Assembly (NCBI GenBank): GCA_023213315.1
Contig: JAKCPI010031711.1
Coordinates: forward strand, 62,001 to 126,000
Source of the DNA: Euborellia annulipes
Taxonomy: Eukaryota > Arthropoda > Insecta > Dermaptera > Anisolabididae
Direction of reading: 5' to 3'
Length of the DNA: 64,000 nt
Positions 50,727 through 63,400 of the stretch are shown in pieces. The position numbers and the translations under genes were made by a program. The notes under the pieces are model-generated. The model ran no database searches, was not told the origin of the DNA, and saw nothing but the letters and a program-made list of their open reading frames with translations. Within the stretch, counting starts at the first letter, position 1; the number at the start of each line of letters is the position of its first letter.

Positions 50727-50975
50727 AAGGGCGGATCCAGAGGTGTTTCTCGGGGGGTAATCTGGTGTGACTCGTCGCACAGCACACTATTTTTTTTAAT
50801 TTCGGTAATTAAAAGCGCATTCTGTATTTATTTGTCAGAATATAAATACACATCAAATTTTTAAGTATTAATTTTAAAAATTTTACATTAAAAATAACCT
50901 TTTTGCGAAAAAAAGGTATTTTTTCGAATCTCGGGGGGGTAATTACCCCCTTTACCCCCCTTGTATCCGCCCTTG
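50727..50975 (-). mobile_element. hAT MITE, GGCGGATCCAG family, copy 4
   Basis: 249 bp, AAGGGCGGATCCAG / CTTGTATCCGCCCTTG, perfect octamers TCACAATG (50719-50726, 50976-50983). Reverse orientation relative to copies 1 to 3. It carries the module GGTGTGACTCGTCGCACAGC. Confidence 0.9.
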
Positions 50976-51761
50976 TCACAATGTCAGATTAATTGAAAGA
51001 AGAATTCAAGCCCGCTGTTCAACTCCTACTAAAAGGAGCGAAGTGAACGGTCGCCGCCTTCTAAACAATCAAATCACGTGACATTAATGCGACAATCTTA
51101 TTGGCTCCAATTATACCACCAAATTCAAAAAAAAAAAATAATAATAATTCTCTATATGTTTTAAATTAATACTGTACTGTTAAAAATTTTGACAAATAAA
51201 AAAAATTGTTGGCCAAACTATTTATTACCGACGTTTTAGACTTGGCTCATCTTGATGAAGTAAGATAAAAAATTTAAAAAAAATACTTTGGCAAACCATT
51301 GAGTTCGGCTTGCTGTAGAGGGAGACTACTATATCCCTCCCCAAGCGTAATTCTAATTAAAAAATATACAATAACTATTTGATCTTATATCTAAATAACT
51401 ATTTATACTTATTATTATCAATAGATCAGATATTTTGAAGAAGGAAGTCATCTTGCAAACATTCCGGCCCTCTGACCTTGAGATTGACATGTCAACAGAG
51501 ATAACCTTAAAATCCAAGGGCGTTTGCTGAATAATTGTTATTAAAGATATATTATTAATACATTAATCTTGTATTATCAATAATATTTTTGCTGAGAAAT
51601 TAAGCCATTACAGTTGATCTTTATCGATTTTTTTTTAATGAATATTTAGCGTATTTTTTGTTTTTAACGAATGTTCTTTTTGTACTAATTTTGATCACTT
51701 TCTTATATAACCAGAGTTAATTATATGATTTGTTTAATTCGGCTTTTCATTTTTTTTTCAG

Positions 51762-54700
51762 TAGTGGAAAAGTAACATCCTATTCGTGGCCTCATAATAT
51801 TTCGGTTCTTGATTTTCTTCGCCAACACACATCTTTAGATGAAGAATTATATCCTTGTGCTGTACGAGAATATTGGCTTCAAATTCTTCCGTATGTTCGA
51901 GTCTGTCGATTCCTTCTCACATATGTTACATCACTTTTAGTTGTTGTTGGTAAGAAAAAAATTTGATTATAATTATATTTAAAGATCTTATTTTTGAATT
52001 AGAAAGTTCTTTAATCATCTCAGCTAGTTTATCGTTTTTATCTGGTTATAATTATAACTTGTTTGTGGACACAAATTCGTTTATTTTTTAAAATAAAATT
52101 CTACTATTCTTGACATTATTAAATTAAGGAGAAAATTTCAACTGATTTAGATATAAATTTTTCATTATGGTTAAAAGAATTCTAAAGGAATTTATTTTTT
52201 AAAAGGGTTTTATTGGAGATGAAATAATTGATGAGGTGGGAAGCGAAATTCGAATTATTTTTATAATTGGAATTGTATTTTAATCATTAAATAATCTTCT
52301 CTCTTGTTTTCTCAGAAGATTTGGTGGATTAAAGCAGGGGCGCCGGAACGAATTTGAATCAGGGGGGGGCAAAAAATTTTTTTTAGAAAATTAAAATAAT
52401 TTAATATGATCAAATAGTATAAAACAAAAACAAATTACTATAAAATTTTAAATAAAATCACAATTTTAATAAAATTAAAATTAAAAAAAATTTTCTAGTG
52501 ATTTTATCAAAATTTTTGGAAAAAATTTGAAAAAAATGAATTTCTTACTCTTTTAATTTTTTTTAATTTAGAAAATTTTATTTTTAAAAGTAAAAATATA
52601 TCATTTTTAAAAATAAATGAAATAAAAGAAGAAATTTTGCCCCCCTCTGTCCCCCCTATAGGATGCCAGGGGGGCAATGTACCCTGCCCCCCCAGTTCCG
52701 GCGCTATGGATTAAAGTATTGATATGATTCCTATGGGAGCAAATAGGCTGATGGAGGTGACTATATTTGAGAGGTCTATATTCTTATTCACCGCCCATTT
52801 TTCTCAGAGAATGGTTAGAGATTCTAGATCCCATACCATTAAGTAAAAAGCTAAGCTAAGATTAGGCCTAAATTATTAAAAACATCATAATATGGGGTCA
52901 TTGCAAGTAATTTAGAAAGAGACTTCACTCATAGAGAAAAAAATACTGTCAAATTCTTTTAATTAAGAACAAAAATTTCCAGACTAGCTAGGTAAGCATG
53001 ATACATGAAGTAAATGTGGTGTGTTAGGGTTGGTGCTAAACACTTTGACATTCCTGGTGCTGTCAACTCCCCCAAACAACGGAAACTGCCTGTCACAGTA
53101 TCTACGAGCCCTCGCTGTAACCGATAATGGAGCACTTGTCTTCAACTACGCCATAGGGGTAATCAGAGCACATTGGCCAACATTCGATCAAATGTACAAA
53201 GTAAGGGCTATCATTCCACATATTTAGCAAGAATTTTTTTTGTTTAATTTGTTATTAATTATAAACTATATAAAAAATTAATTAATTTCCTTAGACTTTG
53301 CTATATAAAAATCGATATATATAAGTATCAAACTATAATATAATTTATATATATTTCCTTTCATTTTTCAGGAGAAATTTTTTTTGTGTGGCTTCCATAA
53401 AGTTTCGATGGATCTATTTTTCTACTATTCTACCTGGTTGGTGGTGGTAGTCACTTATGAACGATGGCTGGCCATTAAATACCCGATGTCAATGCGAAAT
53501 TGCGAGCATAAGGCAGCAAGAATTATCATTTTCGTCGGACTTTTTTCACTCCTCATTTCTTTGTCTAAACTCTATTTTAATAGTAAGTAAATAAATATTA
53601 TTGCATTTGGAAGATTTCCGCTGGATAAGATGTATAGGAAAGAACCGGAGAATAAAAACCAGCAATTGATGGACCCTCTCACATCATCTTTAATTAGCAA
53701 ATATTTCGACTGGCATTACGCCTAGTCATCATCAGTGCAAACAAATGATTTGGTGGAGGGCCCGTGTCAAACAATGGTTGAGGATTATTTTAAAATTTCT
53801 CGGAGAAGCAGGGGTCAGACGCAAGTGCAAGCGAAGTTGTGACACGGGCCCTCCACCAAATCATTTGTTTGCACTGATGATGACTAGGCGTAATGCCAGT
53901 CGAAATATTTGCTAATTAAAGATGATATGAGAGGGTCCATCAATTGCTGGTTTTTATTCTCCGGTTCTTTCCAATAAATATTATGTCATAGAAATAATCA
54001 CAACTAAAATTACATTGGTCTACATGAAAAAAAAACTGAATAGGATTTTTTGACTGTTTCTTACAGTTTTTGAATCGCTGAAATTGGGAAAATATCTAAA
54101 ACATTCCATCATGTCAGGTTTTTTTGTAAAACGCATATTAAGGAGAAACTAAATTTATCTCTCAAATAACCCGGACGTTAAAACAATCAGAGAGTGATTG
54201 GCTAAAAAGAACATTATCTTAACACTGTCTCTCAGTATAAGGCTGCGAACAGCTTGATCTCACATTTTACAGGTGATTCAAGCCCAAAATAGGAGTATGG
54301 CTACTATGAACATATTTTAGTCCTGGATTATCGTTGTGTACTTTCTCCGCATAACTTTTGTTTTATTTGTGATGATTTGTCTGATTCTTGAGAAATTGAA
54401 CTATCAAGAACATCGTTGGATGGTTTGTGGAATCTTCAAAATACTTGGGGCAGCAGACTGACAACACCACTATCCCTGTATCCTGAGCTTTTGCAACAGT
54501 CGATCTAGAGATCGCCATTGGACTAAAAAGGACTGGCCACTACAAGGGCCTTCGGGCCTTAACCCCCTGGGAAAAAATGAGCTTAAAAGTTTATTTCCCA
54601 TACTCTCATATTAACTTTTGTTCCGAAAGCTTAGGAGCCTTTAATAAAGAACAGGGTGAAGGATTTCACAAGGAAAAACGATGCCAAGGAAGCTGGCACG

Positions 54701-57463
54701 AAAACATGCTAATTGATTATTGTTGGGTGATCTGGCGGGAAACACAAGATGGAAAGCGAGGGGTCGGAGGAGCATCCAAAAAAAAGAAAAAATGGTTTGG
54801 CAGACAAAAAAGGGAACCATAGAGTGTTTAATATTTTAAATATTATTAAAAAGGAGCTTTCTGATATTTTTTCTATTATAAAAAATAATTATGCATAGTT
54901 AATTGTTATAAAGTTCCCGGGAGCCGTGGCTCAGTGAGAAGACATTAGCCCCTCGCACCGGAGTCCCGGGTTCGCCTCCCGTCCCCAGCGAGAAAAATTT
55001 ATTTCATTTGATTTGACTACAAATCAGCAAATCATTTGAAATAAATAGGGATGGGGTCTAAATGGCCTTAGATGCCGAGAAAGACCTTAAAAAAAAAAAT
55101 TGTTATAAAATATTTATTTTTATATTGCTGTTTTTCCATTTTTTTTTTTTTATAAATTATCCGTTTTGTAAAAAAAAAACTGTACGTGATGGAGGGAAAT
55201 GGTGATCAGTTTTGGATTCAGCACACTAAAAAAAATAAAATTCATAAAAAATATTCCATTTATCTGAAAAAAAAATTTTATTTTGCAGGCCAGTGGAGAT
55301 TAGGTTTAGATGCTGGATGTATTAGAATAAAAGATATTTCGGAGGAATAAAAAACCATCTGTTCTTGTTTCACATTACAGAGAAATAGTTGCCAAATAAA
55401 AGTATGGTGGAACATTCATTTTCATCTTTCATTTCTGCGATCCTTTATTTCTAATCTACTCTTTTTATTTTACTGTTTTTTCTCCCTTCTAATTTTATAG
55501 TCTTATTTTGTTTTTTATATTTAAAGTACTCTATTATTCTAATTACGATAGATGTGATCCAAACACATGTATTTACACCATTTGGTATCTAAATGATTTA
55601 AATAAATATTCATCGAACTGCCTGGGATTCGATCCCCTTGGCTTTAAGATTATCAATATTGACATTTGTCAACCTATCTCCAAACTCGGCCACGGGAGAA
55701 GATAGGGGTAGGGGGGATTTTAAACTTTTGAAACTTCAATACAAGATGTTCCTTTCTCGGCACTCTTGGTTGAATTTAGGTGGTAGGTTTTCAAATTCTT
55801 AATAAAATTTTTGAATTTTATTAACAGAGGTTTTTTACAGGATGACTGTTTGACAGGATGCAAGAGGTTCTGAAGATGGCGAAAGCCGAAACATTTGTCA
55901 ACGGCCCGCAATGTAAACCAACCTACTAAAAAACCTCTGTTAATAAAATTCAAAAATTTTATTAAGAATTTGAAAACCTACCACCTAAATTCAACCAAGA
56001 GTGCCGAGAAAGGAACATCTTGTATTGAAGATTAAATTCTACCGGCCCAGCATCTGTAAATTTTAAATTTAAACTTTTTAAAATATGCATTTTATTAATA
56101 GTTGCATGCAAGTGATAAATATATTAATTAATGAGCATCACACTTTTAAAATCTATTTAATTTACTGATATAATAAATATATTTTCTTTTTAGGTTGGGA
56201 AGAAGATAGTTCCTTCGAGTTCCAGCCATGTGGCCGAGAATATATGCAAAATAGTCTGATATCGATGTATTTTTATGTACTTATGTCAACTTGGTTGCCT
56301 TTGTTACTAATCTTCATTGGGAATATCAATTTGCTTGTTCTTATTCATCAACATGCCAATCAACAACAATCGCTTTATGGTGAGCAAATAAATTAGCCTA
56401 CGTAATCTATTTGTCATATCATTGAGCTTTAGAGGTAGATATAACAGAACACGCTATTTCCCTCTCCCCTCTAAAAACACAAAAAACTCTCGCAGGTTGG
56501 AAAGTTTTACTTTTAAGGGGATAACTAAGTATTATTAATCAATTTATAAAGATTATCTCAATACTAATTATCTCAGAAATTCTTTTGTAGTGAAATGCTT
56601 GTAAAGATAGGTATATTTTATCACTGATTGAAGTAAAACTCGGTTAAACAAGAAACAATAATTATTTACTTGTTAGTGGATGTAGAACAAGAAATATCAC
56701 AAAATAAATACAATGATATTTTTCGAAAAAAATTATTTTAAATAATGTACATTGAATATTGCAGTTACATACCAGTATATCCACATCTCCAGTAAAAACA
56801 TTCAAATTTATATATGTACACATGAATTGACAAATAAATAATTATTGTTTCTTGTTTAACCGAGTTTGACTTCATCAGTGATAAAATATACCTACCTTTA
56901 CAAGCATTCCACTACACTTTTATTTGTGAATTGATGAAATTGATTGGATTTGAAATAATTTTTTATTAAAAGAAGATTATTACTCACCAAAATTATACAA
57001 GCTGGATCACGAATTCTTCTTATAAGCGAGATAGTATTTTCTTCAAGAAATTAGTTGTCTCAAGTAGTGGACTACATTCTTCTTTCTTCAATTAGGATCT
57101 TTTTTGCTCAGAAAAGGATGATGGAAAGGGCCTGGATGGAAAGAGTTAAAGGATTAGTTAGCAATCCTTGAATAATTTTATGATTAGAACAAGAAAATTC
57201 ACTGGGTCTTTGGAGACCTAGAGTACAATGAATTTTTGAATAATGAATAATATACTAAGGCCTCTCTAATTTTTAGAAAGATAATGATTTTCTGATGATT
57301 TTGATCAGGGGCGTATATATAATTTTTTTCGGGGGGAGGGGGGAGGCGAAGCGAACTTATTTTTAAATATTCCCCTTCCCCATACTCAAAAATATTTTGA
57401 AAGTACCGGATATATATTTGAGCTCCGAGAGGCCCGGGCCCTCTCAAAGACAAATTTTCATAA

Positions 57464-57495
<32 letters not shown>

Positions 57496-60400
57496 AATTT
57501 TTCTGTTTTCACCTAACCCCAGAAGGGTCCTCTCAAAGATAAATTGTCATTAAATTTTTTTTATCTAAATATTTCCGTATTAATCAGAGCCCCGAGGGAT
57601 CTGGGTCCCCTCCAAGAAAAAAAGTTTTATTAAAATATGGGGATTGACTTCCCCGAGACTTTCTCGTATATTCTTTTGGAATTACGTCTGGGTGTGTGTG
57701 TGTGTGTGTAAACACGATTGCTTAAAAACCAAAGCAGCTAGATCGATGAAATTTGGTATATGCTCCTTACACTAAAATTGTAGATTTCTATCAACTTTTG
57801 GAGTAAATACGTCACTTGGAAGTAGTACTTTACTTAAAGTTTTTTCAAAAATTTTGAAATTTTCAATTTTTTTTGTTATATTATGATAAAATACTCTATT
57901 TTAAAAAGTTTCTATTTTTTGACATTTTTACGAAAACTGAATAGTTTTTGAAATAATCACAGAAGAAATAGAAAATATTCGTTAATTTTGATAAAAAATC
58001 AAAACAAAATCATACAGGTGTCATTAAAAAAAGGGTAAATATAAACAAATGAATTTGTGAAACAAATGAATTATCATAATATAATCAGGGGGGTCAAACT
58101 CGGTTTGTTTATATTTTTTCCATTTCAAGAGAGTGACGTCATGGAGCTACTCCTTTTGTAAAAAATCGTTTGAAACAAACAATTTATAAAAATTTATACA
58201 CGGCATATTATTAATAAAGCAGTATAAATACCAGGGTCTAAATTAGTTTAGTCTCAAACTATACAATTTGCAAATAAAACAAAATGAATGTGAACTAGGT
58301 TATAGGCCGTCAACAATGCTACCAAATAGAAAAATATATGCAAGGAGGAGCTTCATGACGTGGACCAATCAAAAAATGTGACCTGAAAATTGTTTGTTTA
58401 CTAGTTTCTGGCCAACCTGTGTATTTAAAGACCTTGAATATAACAAAAAAATTGAAAATTTCAAAATTTTTGAAAAAATTTTTTTAAGTAAAGTACTACT
58501 TCCAAGTGACGTATTTACTCCAAAAGTTGATAGAAATCTACAATTTTAGTGTAAGGAGCATATACCAAATTTCATCGATCTAGCTGCTTTGGTTTTTAAG
58601 CAATCGTGTTTACACACACACACACACACACACAGACATAATGCCAAAAATGGTTTTTTTGGACTCAGGGAGGTCTAAAACTTGGAGAAACATCAAAATC
58701 TCGAAGTCGAATTTTTACGATTACAATACTTTCTCTATACGAGAAAGTAAAAAAAATGCTTAAATATTAATATATTTCATTTTTTATTACTTTTAATTAT
58801 GCAACGCACTTTTTCAAACAAAAATATAAAAATTGGCCATAAAAATATAGATGTTGGCCTTATACCAATTTATGTATGTGTTTAGATTTGAAAAATTTCG
58901 GGGGCCGCCCCCCTCCACCTCCCTTAAATACAGGGGCGCCGGAACGAATTTGAATCAGGGGGGCAACCTCTTCCTATATGGAGATGATATGATTGCCCTC
59001 GGGGCTTGGTGTAGGGGTTAGAGTGCTAACCTCGTATACCGAACGTCGCGGGTTCGGACCCCAGGCAGTCCGATGATTTTATTTAAGGCATTTGGATACC
59101 AAATGGCTTAAATAAGAATGCCTGGACCCCAAATAATATATATTCATAACTGTTATCGTCAAAGTCTTAAATGGCCTAAGCCGAAAAGACTGTATGAATG
59201 TGTGGGTGCATGTGAGTGTGAATGAGAAAAAAGTGTGAATGTTAAAAAAAAAAAAAAAAAAGTGATGTGATTGAAAGGGAAAGAATATAAAAAAAAAGGT
59301 TTAATAAGAGTAATAATAATTAAAAAGAAACATTTGCTTGAATACAATTTTTATTTATATAAATATATATATATATCAATAATAATATTATTTATAAATC
59401 ATGGAAATTATTTTTTAATTTTGCCAAAATGTTGAATTCTAAAGTCATTACTATTTATAAATGTAGCCATGATATTTTGGATATCTATTTCATCTACGAT
59501 TTCTGGATATGTATTTATTATGCATACATGATTTAATCGTTCTTGCGTCATTGTTGAGCGAAGATATGTTTTTATTCTTCTTAACATAGAAAATGAGCGC
59601 TCAGCGGTTGCTGATGTGGCCGGGATCACTAAAAGTAGTTTTAGAATATTTCTCAGGTTAGGAAATAATTTTTTTGATTCTTGATTAAGATTTTTGTATT
59701 TTATTACAAAATCATTCAAGCATTTAGCTTGAGGAATTAATTCCCTAAAGAAATCAAATTCTCTTTTGACCTTTTCTTCTACAAACTCATATTCTTTTAA
59801 AATATCTATAACAGATTGGTCCCAAAAACGGGTTTCTAAAATAACAATTTTTTCGATTTGTAGATATTTTAAAAACCCCGGTTGGGAGAATCTTAATTCA
59901 ATCTCGTTGATTATCCCATCAATAACTTCATAGAAAGTTTTTCTAAAATATTCTTCTATTGACGTGAACTTGTGTTCAGACTCGTTAGGTTTATATAGAA
60001 ATTTTTTAGGAATCTCTCGCTTTCTCGGTAACGAGGGCTCCTCAAGATTCATTTCTTTTATTTTTTTCTTTACATCCTTCCACATTTCATTAAAAAATTG
60101 TTCTGAGCGTTTTTTTTTTAAAGATTCTAAAACTAACTCAACAGCTTCCTTTGCCCCAGCTACAGTTTGCGTTTCACTTTGAAGAACATTGCTCAATTGA
60201 TCAGTTAAAGAAAACATTAGATAACTAAGTCTAATTCCAAAGTATATAGAACCCTTTGATAATTGATCATAAAGTCCCCTGGCTTTGGACCCTATATCAT
60301 CATTACAAGATGCTAATGAAAATAGAAAGTCCAAAACAGCAGGGTAAGTATTGATAACCCCTGACAATGAAGTATGTCTGATGGTCCAACGGGTTGGGCA

Positions 60401-63400
60401 TAATGGCCGAGGGCCAGTTTTCTCTATTCCATGAGCCTTAGCAATCTCATGAAAATTATGTGATCGTTTTGGTGATTCTTTGACAATAACTCCTATGTCG
60501 TTTACCCATTGAAGGCAATCACGTATTAAAGGAATTCTTTTTGAAGAATCCTGCACAGCCAAATTTAGAGAATGAGCTGAACAATGAATAAATAAAGCCA
60601 TTGGTTGATCTGCCAACACTCTTGATTTGACACCGTTTTTTATTCCGGTCATATTTGATCCTCCGTCATAGCATTGTCCTCGCAAGAGATCCATACTTAA
60701 ATCAAAACGAATAAGCATGTCTTTTATAATATTATACAATGATTCCCCAGTCATAGAGTGAGTGTCATAGAGACCAAGAAAAAACTCATCAATTTCAAGA
60801 GTATCTTCATCTACAGATCTGATCGATATAGAAACTTGTTCTTTTCCCTGTACATCATTGGTTTCATCAACAATGAGAGAATATTCTCCTCTTTTTTTTA
60901 TTATTTTAATAATTTTACGCAAAATATCATGGGAAATAATTCTCAATATTTCATTCTGAATATCTGAAGAATTATATGATTTTTTGTGTTTTAAAAATAA
61001 TTTTAATTCTGGAATGTCATTTTCCCTGAGACGTAATAATTGAATGAAATTTCCTTCATTAATATCATGTGCTCTAAATGCAATTCCCTGACGAGCTAAA
61101 TATAATGCTGAGGTTATTATTGTTTTTAGAGCGATTTGATTTTGTATTTGAACAGATAATGTTTGTTCAGATAATAAGGAAATAATTGGAGTATTTTTCT
61201 TCAGTGCTTCTAATTTTATAAATGATTCTTTGTGAAAAGCAGATTTTTCGTGACTTTTTAATTTTATGATAATTTTTTTCCAGTTTTTATACCCATCAAT
61301 CACTAAGTTTGTTTCATGATTTTTTTCACATTTTACTAATTTTTTTCCTAGCGCTTGGACACATATGAAACAAAAAATACTTTTAGTCATTGAGTCAAAA
61401 TGAAGCCAAGGGTATGTTGTGAACCACTCATTCTGAAAATTATGATTACGTCCAGATTGGGTCCATGGAGGAATATCCAAAGGTTGATACGGTTCGTTTA
61501 AAGAGCATATCTTTTCGTGTGTGTTTTTAGTAAAAGCAAAAGAAACACTCTTTACAGGAGCAGATGGATCATCGGCGATGTTTTCTGTTAAATAAATGAA
61601 TAAATTATTTAATTGAATTTCCGATCTCTGAGCAAGGCAACAAAACAATAAACAAGCATAATGACTCATTTTTTGAAATTATTATATTAATGGATTAATG
61701 ATACAAAAAGAGGATGCAGCCAATAATAAAAAGCATCTGTTTTAGTTAACACTCTTTATTTGGAACGTTTCGGCTATGATTAACAAAGCCATCTTCAGCC
61801 CTCCAAGAGTATATTTTATATTATTAACATATAAAACAGATGTATTTATATTATTATGTATTTATATTATTAACATATAAAATAGATGTAGATATGTTAA
61901 TAATATAAAATATACTCTTGGAGGGCTGAAGATGGCTTTGTTAATCATAGCCGAAACGTTCCAAATAAAGAGTGTTAACTAAAACAGATGCTTTTTATTA
62001 TTGGCTGCATCCTCTTTTTGTATCATTAATCCAATTATATAACAGCCACAATTCGTTATAAACTTATTATATTAATACCTATGGTGTTTGTGGAAGAAAT
62101 GTTACTGCTGGTACTAGGGCGATGCTCATGGTGCAAAGGACTACCCGTGCTAATGCTTCCTTTTTCTAAAGAGCCTACGAAAGAACCAGATATAATAAGA
62201 AATTTTCATTTTTTTATTAAATTTTTAGCGTACGTATATTTTTGGCGAAGAAAAATAAGTTTTTAAGAGTAGGCCTACGGCCATTCTTACCTGTTTCTTT
62301 TTTAAAATAATCATCAATAAATCGACGTTTCATTTTTTTCTTCTTATAACTGTTAATCAACTACACTAAATAGTCTGTAGTCCTTTATATTTAACTTTTA
62401 CAAATATATAGTTTAACAATATGCAAATTATTTAATCAAAATTTTTTTTAGGCTATATAGTAGATTTGTTATTTACTATTTGAAGGAAATAAATATTTTT
62501 AATTTTCTTTATTTTAATTTTTTTTTTTCCAAGGCATAAAGTCTCAAGTTTTCATGTTATCTAAATTTTATTATTTTAATTCCATATAAAATGTATTTAG
62601 AATTTAGAAATACAATAGGTCTATATAAAATAAAAAAAATTTCTTACTTTTTTAATTTTTTTTAAATTTAAATAAAAAAAATTTTAAAATATATCATTTT
62701 TAAAACTAAATGAAATAAAAGAAGAAATTTTGCCCCCCCTGCCCCCCCCTGTAGGATGCCAGGGGGGGGCAATGTACCCGTGCCCCCCCCCAGTTCCGGC
62801 GCCTATGCTTAAATACGCCACTGCTGTTGATAGATCTATTAAAAACTCAAATTGGCCAATATTACATTATTTCCACTTTTTTGATCCTGAATTTAAATAT
62901 CAAAATTTCAATGTTTACATTTTATTTTGGCCCAAATTCAAGAATCTATTAATCTATTTACCTCTTTATTTCCGACATCTCTTTTGAAATTGAATTGTTG
63001 TGAAGACATCATACAAAACTATAAATATTTATATTATATTATAATATCCTAAACACACAAAGGACAAGCATATGTAATAGTGTTATTTTCATATCATTGA
63101 TCCGGCCAAACTATAAACAATAGAAAATTTTAGCAAGAGTTATTTTTTATTTTTATTTTTTTAGCTGCTGGAGGTTCTCCAAAGCCCGGAGGGATCAACG
63201 AGATAGCCACTTCCTCTACGGGAGGTCACATCCATCGACATACTTTTATGTTATTATGGGTGTCCATCACATATTTATTTCTTTTTTTACCACTTGGTAT
63301 TATTGAGGTCGCGGAGCTTTATTGGAACTTTATTGGAACAGACCCCAAAAGAGAGGATTATATTATTCCTTGGTAATAATAATTTATTTCTTTAGATAAA

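Larger units (their letters stand above)
37609..51761. other. 14-kb intergenic region between receptors C and D
   Basis: I found no complete gene here. It contains several copies of the (TG)n-associated family, SINEs, hAT MITEs, Helitron-like ends, a LINE 3' end, one transposon-type protein fragment (45299-45535) and one GC-rich possible exon (42421-42612), all listed separately. Stretches such as 37900-38450, 40000-40300 and 50080-50620 are plain AT-rich DNA. A missing 5' exon of receptor D may lie near its right end. Confidence 0.5.
58931..62807 (-). mobile_element. Complete autonomous hAT transposon, 3877 bp
   Basis: Terminal repeats CAGGGGCGCCGGAACG (left) and CAGTTCCGGCGCCTATG (right) are flanked by perfect octamers CTTAAATA (58923-58930, 62808-62815). 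The interior carries one intact three-exon transposase gene on the minus strand. Later insertions are a SINE-1 (58996-59262) downstream of the gene and a foldback (61690-62032) in the second transposase intron. G- and C-tracts just inside each end match the small elements in this window. It sits in intron 4 of receptor D, in antisense orientation. Confidence 0.92.
57306..62823. mobile_element. Possible older hAT element hosting the 58931 insertion
   Basis: The left end CAGGGGCGTATATATAA at 57306 and the end CTTAAATACGCCACTG at 62808-62823 look like a terminal inverted-repeat pair, split by the younger element. Flanking octamers are poor matches (ATTTTGAT / CTGTTGAT), so the boundaries are tentative. 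Contains G-tracts, a GGCCCGGGCCCTCTC block and a T26 run near 57465. Confidence 0.4.

Noticed and set aside
50634..50864. MEFIPCKMDF frame as the missing first exon of receptor D
   Set aside because: Its only good donor (GCCTGG|GTATCA) is phase 0, while the receptor D acceptor at 51761 needs phase 2, and half of the frame lies in a hAT MITE.
61585..61669. N-terminal 28 residues of the long minus-strand open frame as the transposase start
   Set aside because: A TTATTTAACAG acceptor at 61585 and two upstream in-phase exons (62174-62079, 62333-62291) give a family-typical N-terminus; the extra residues are intronic.
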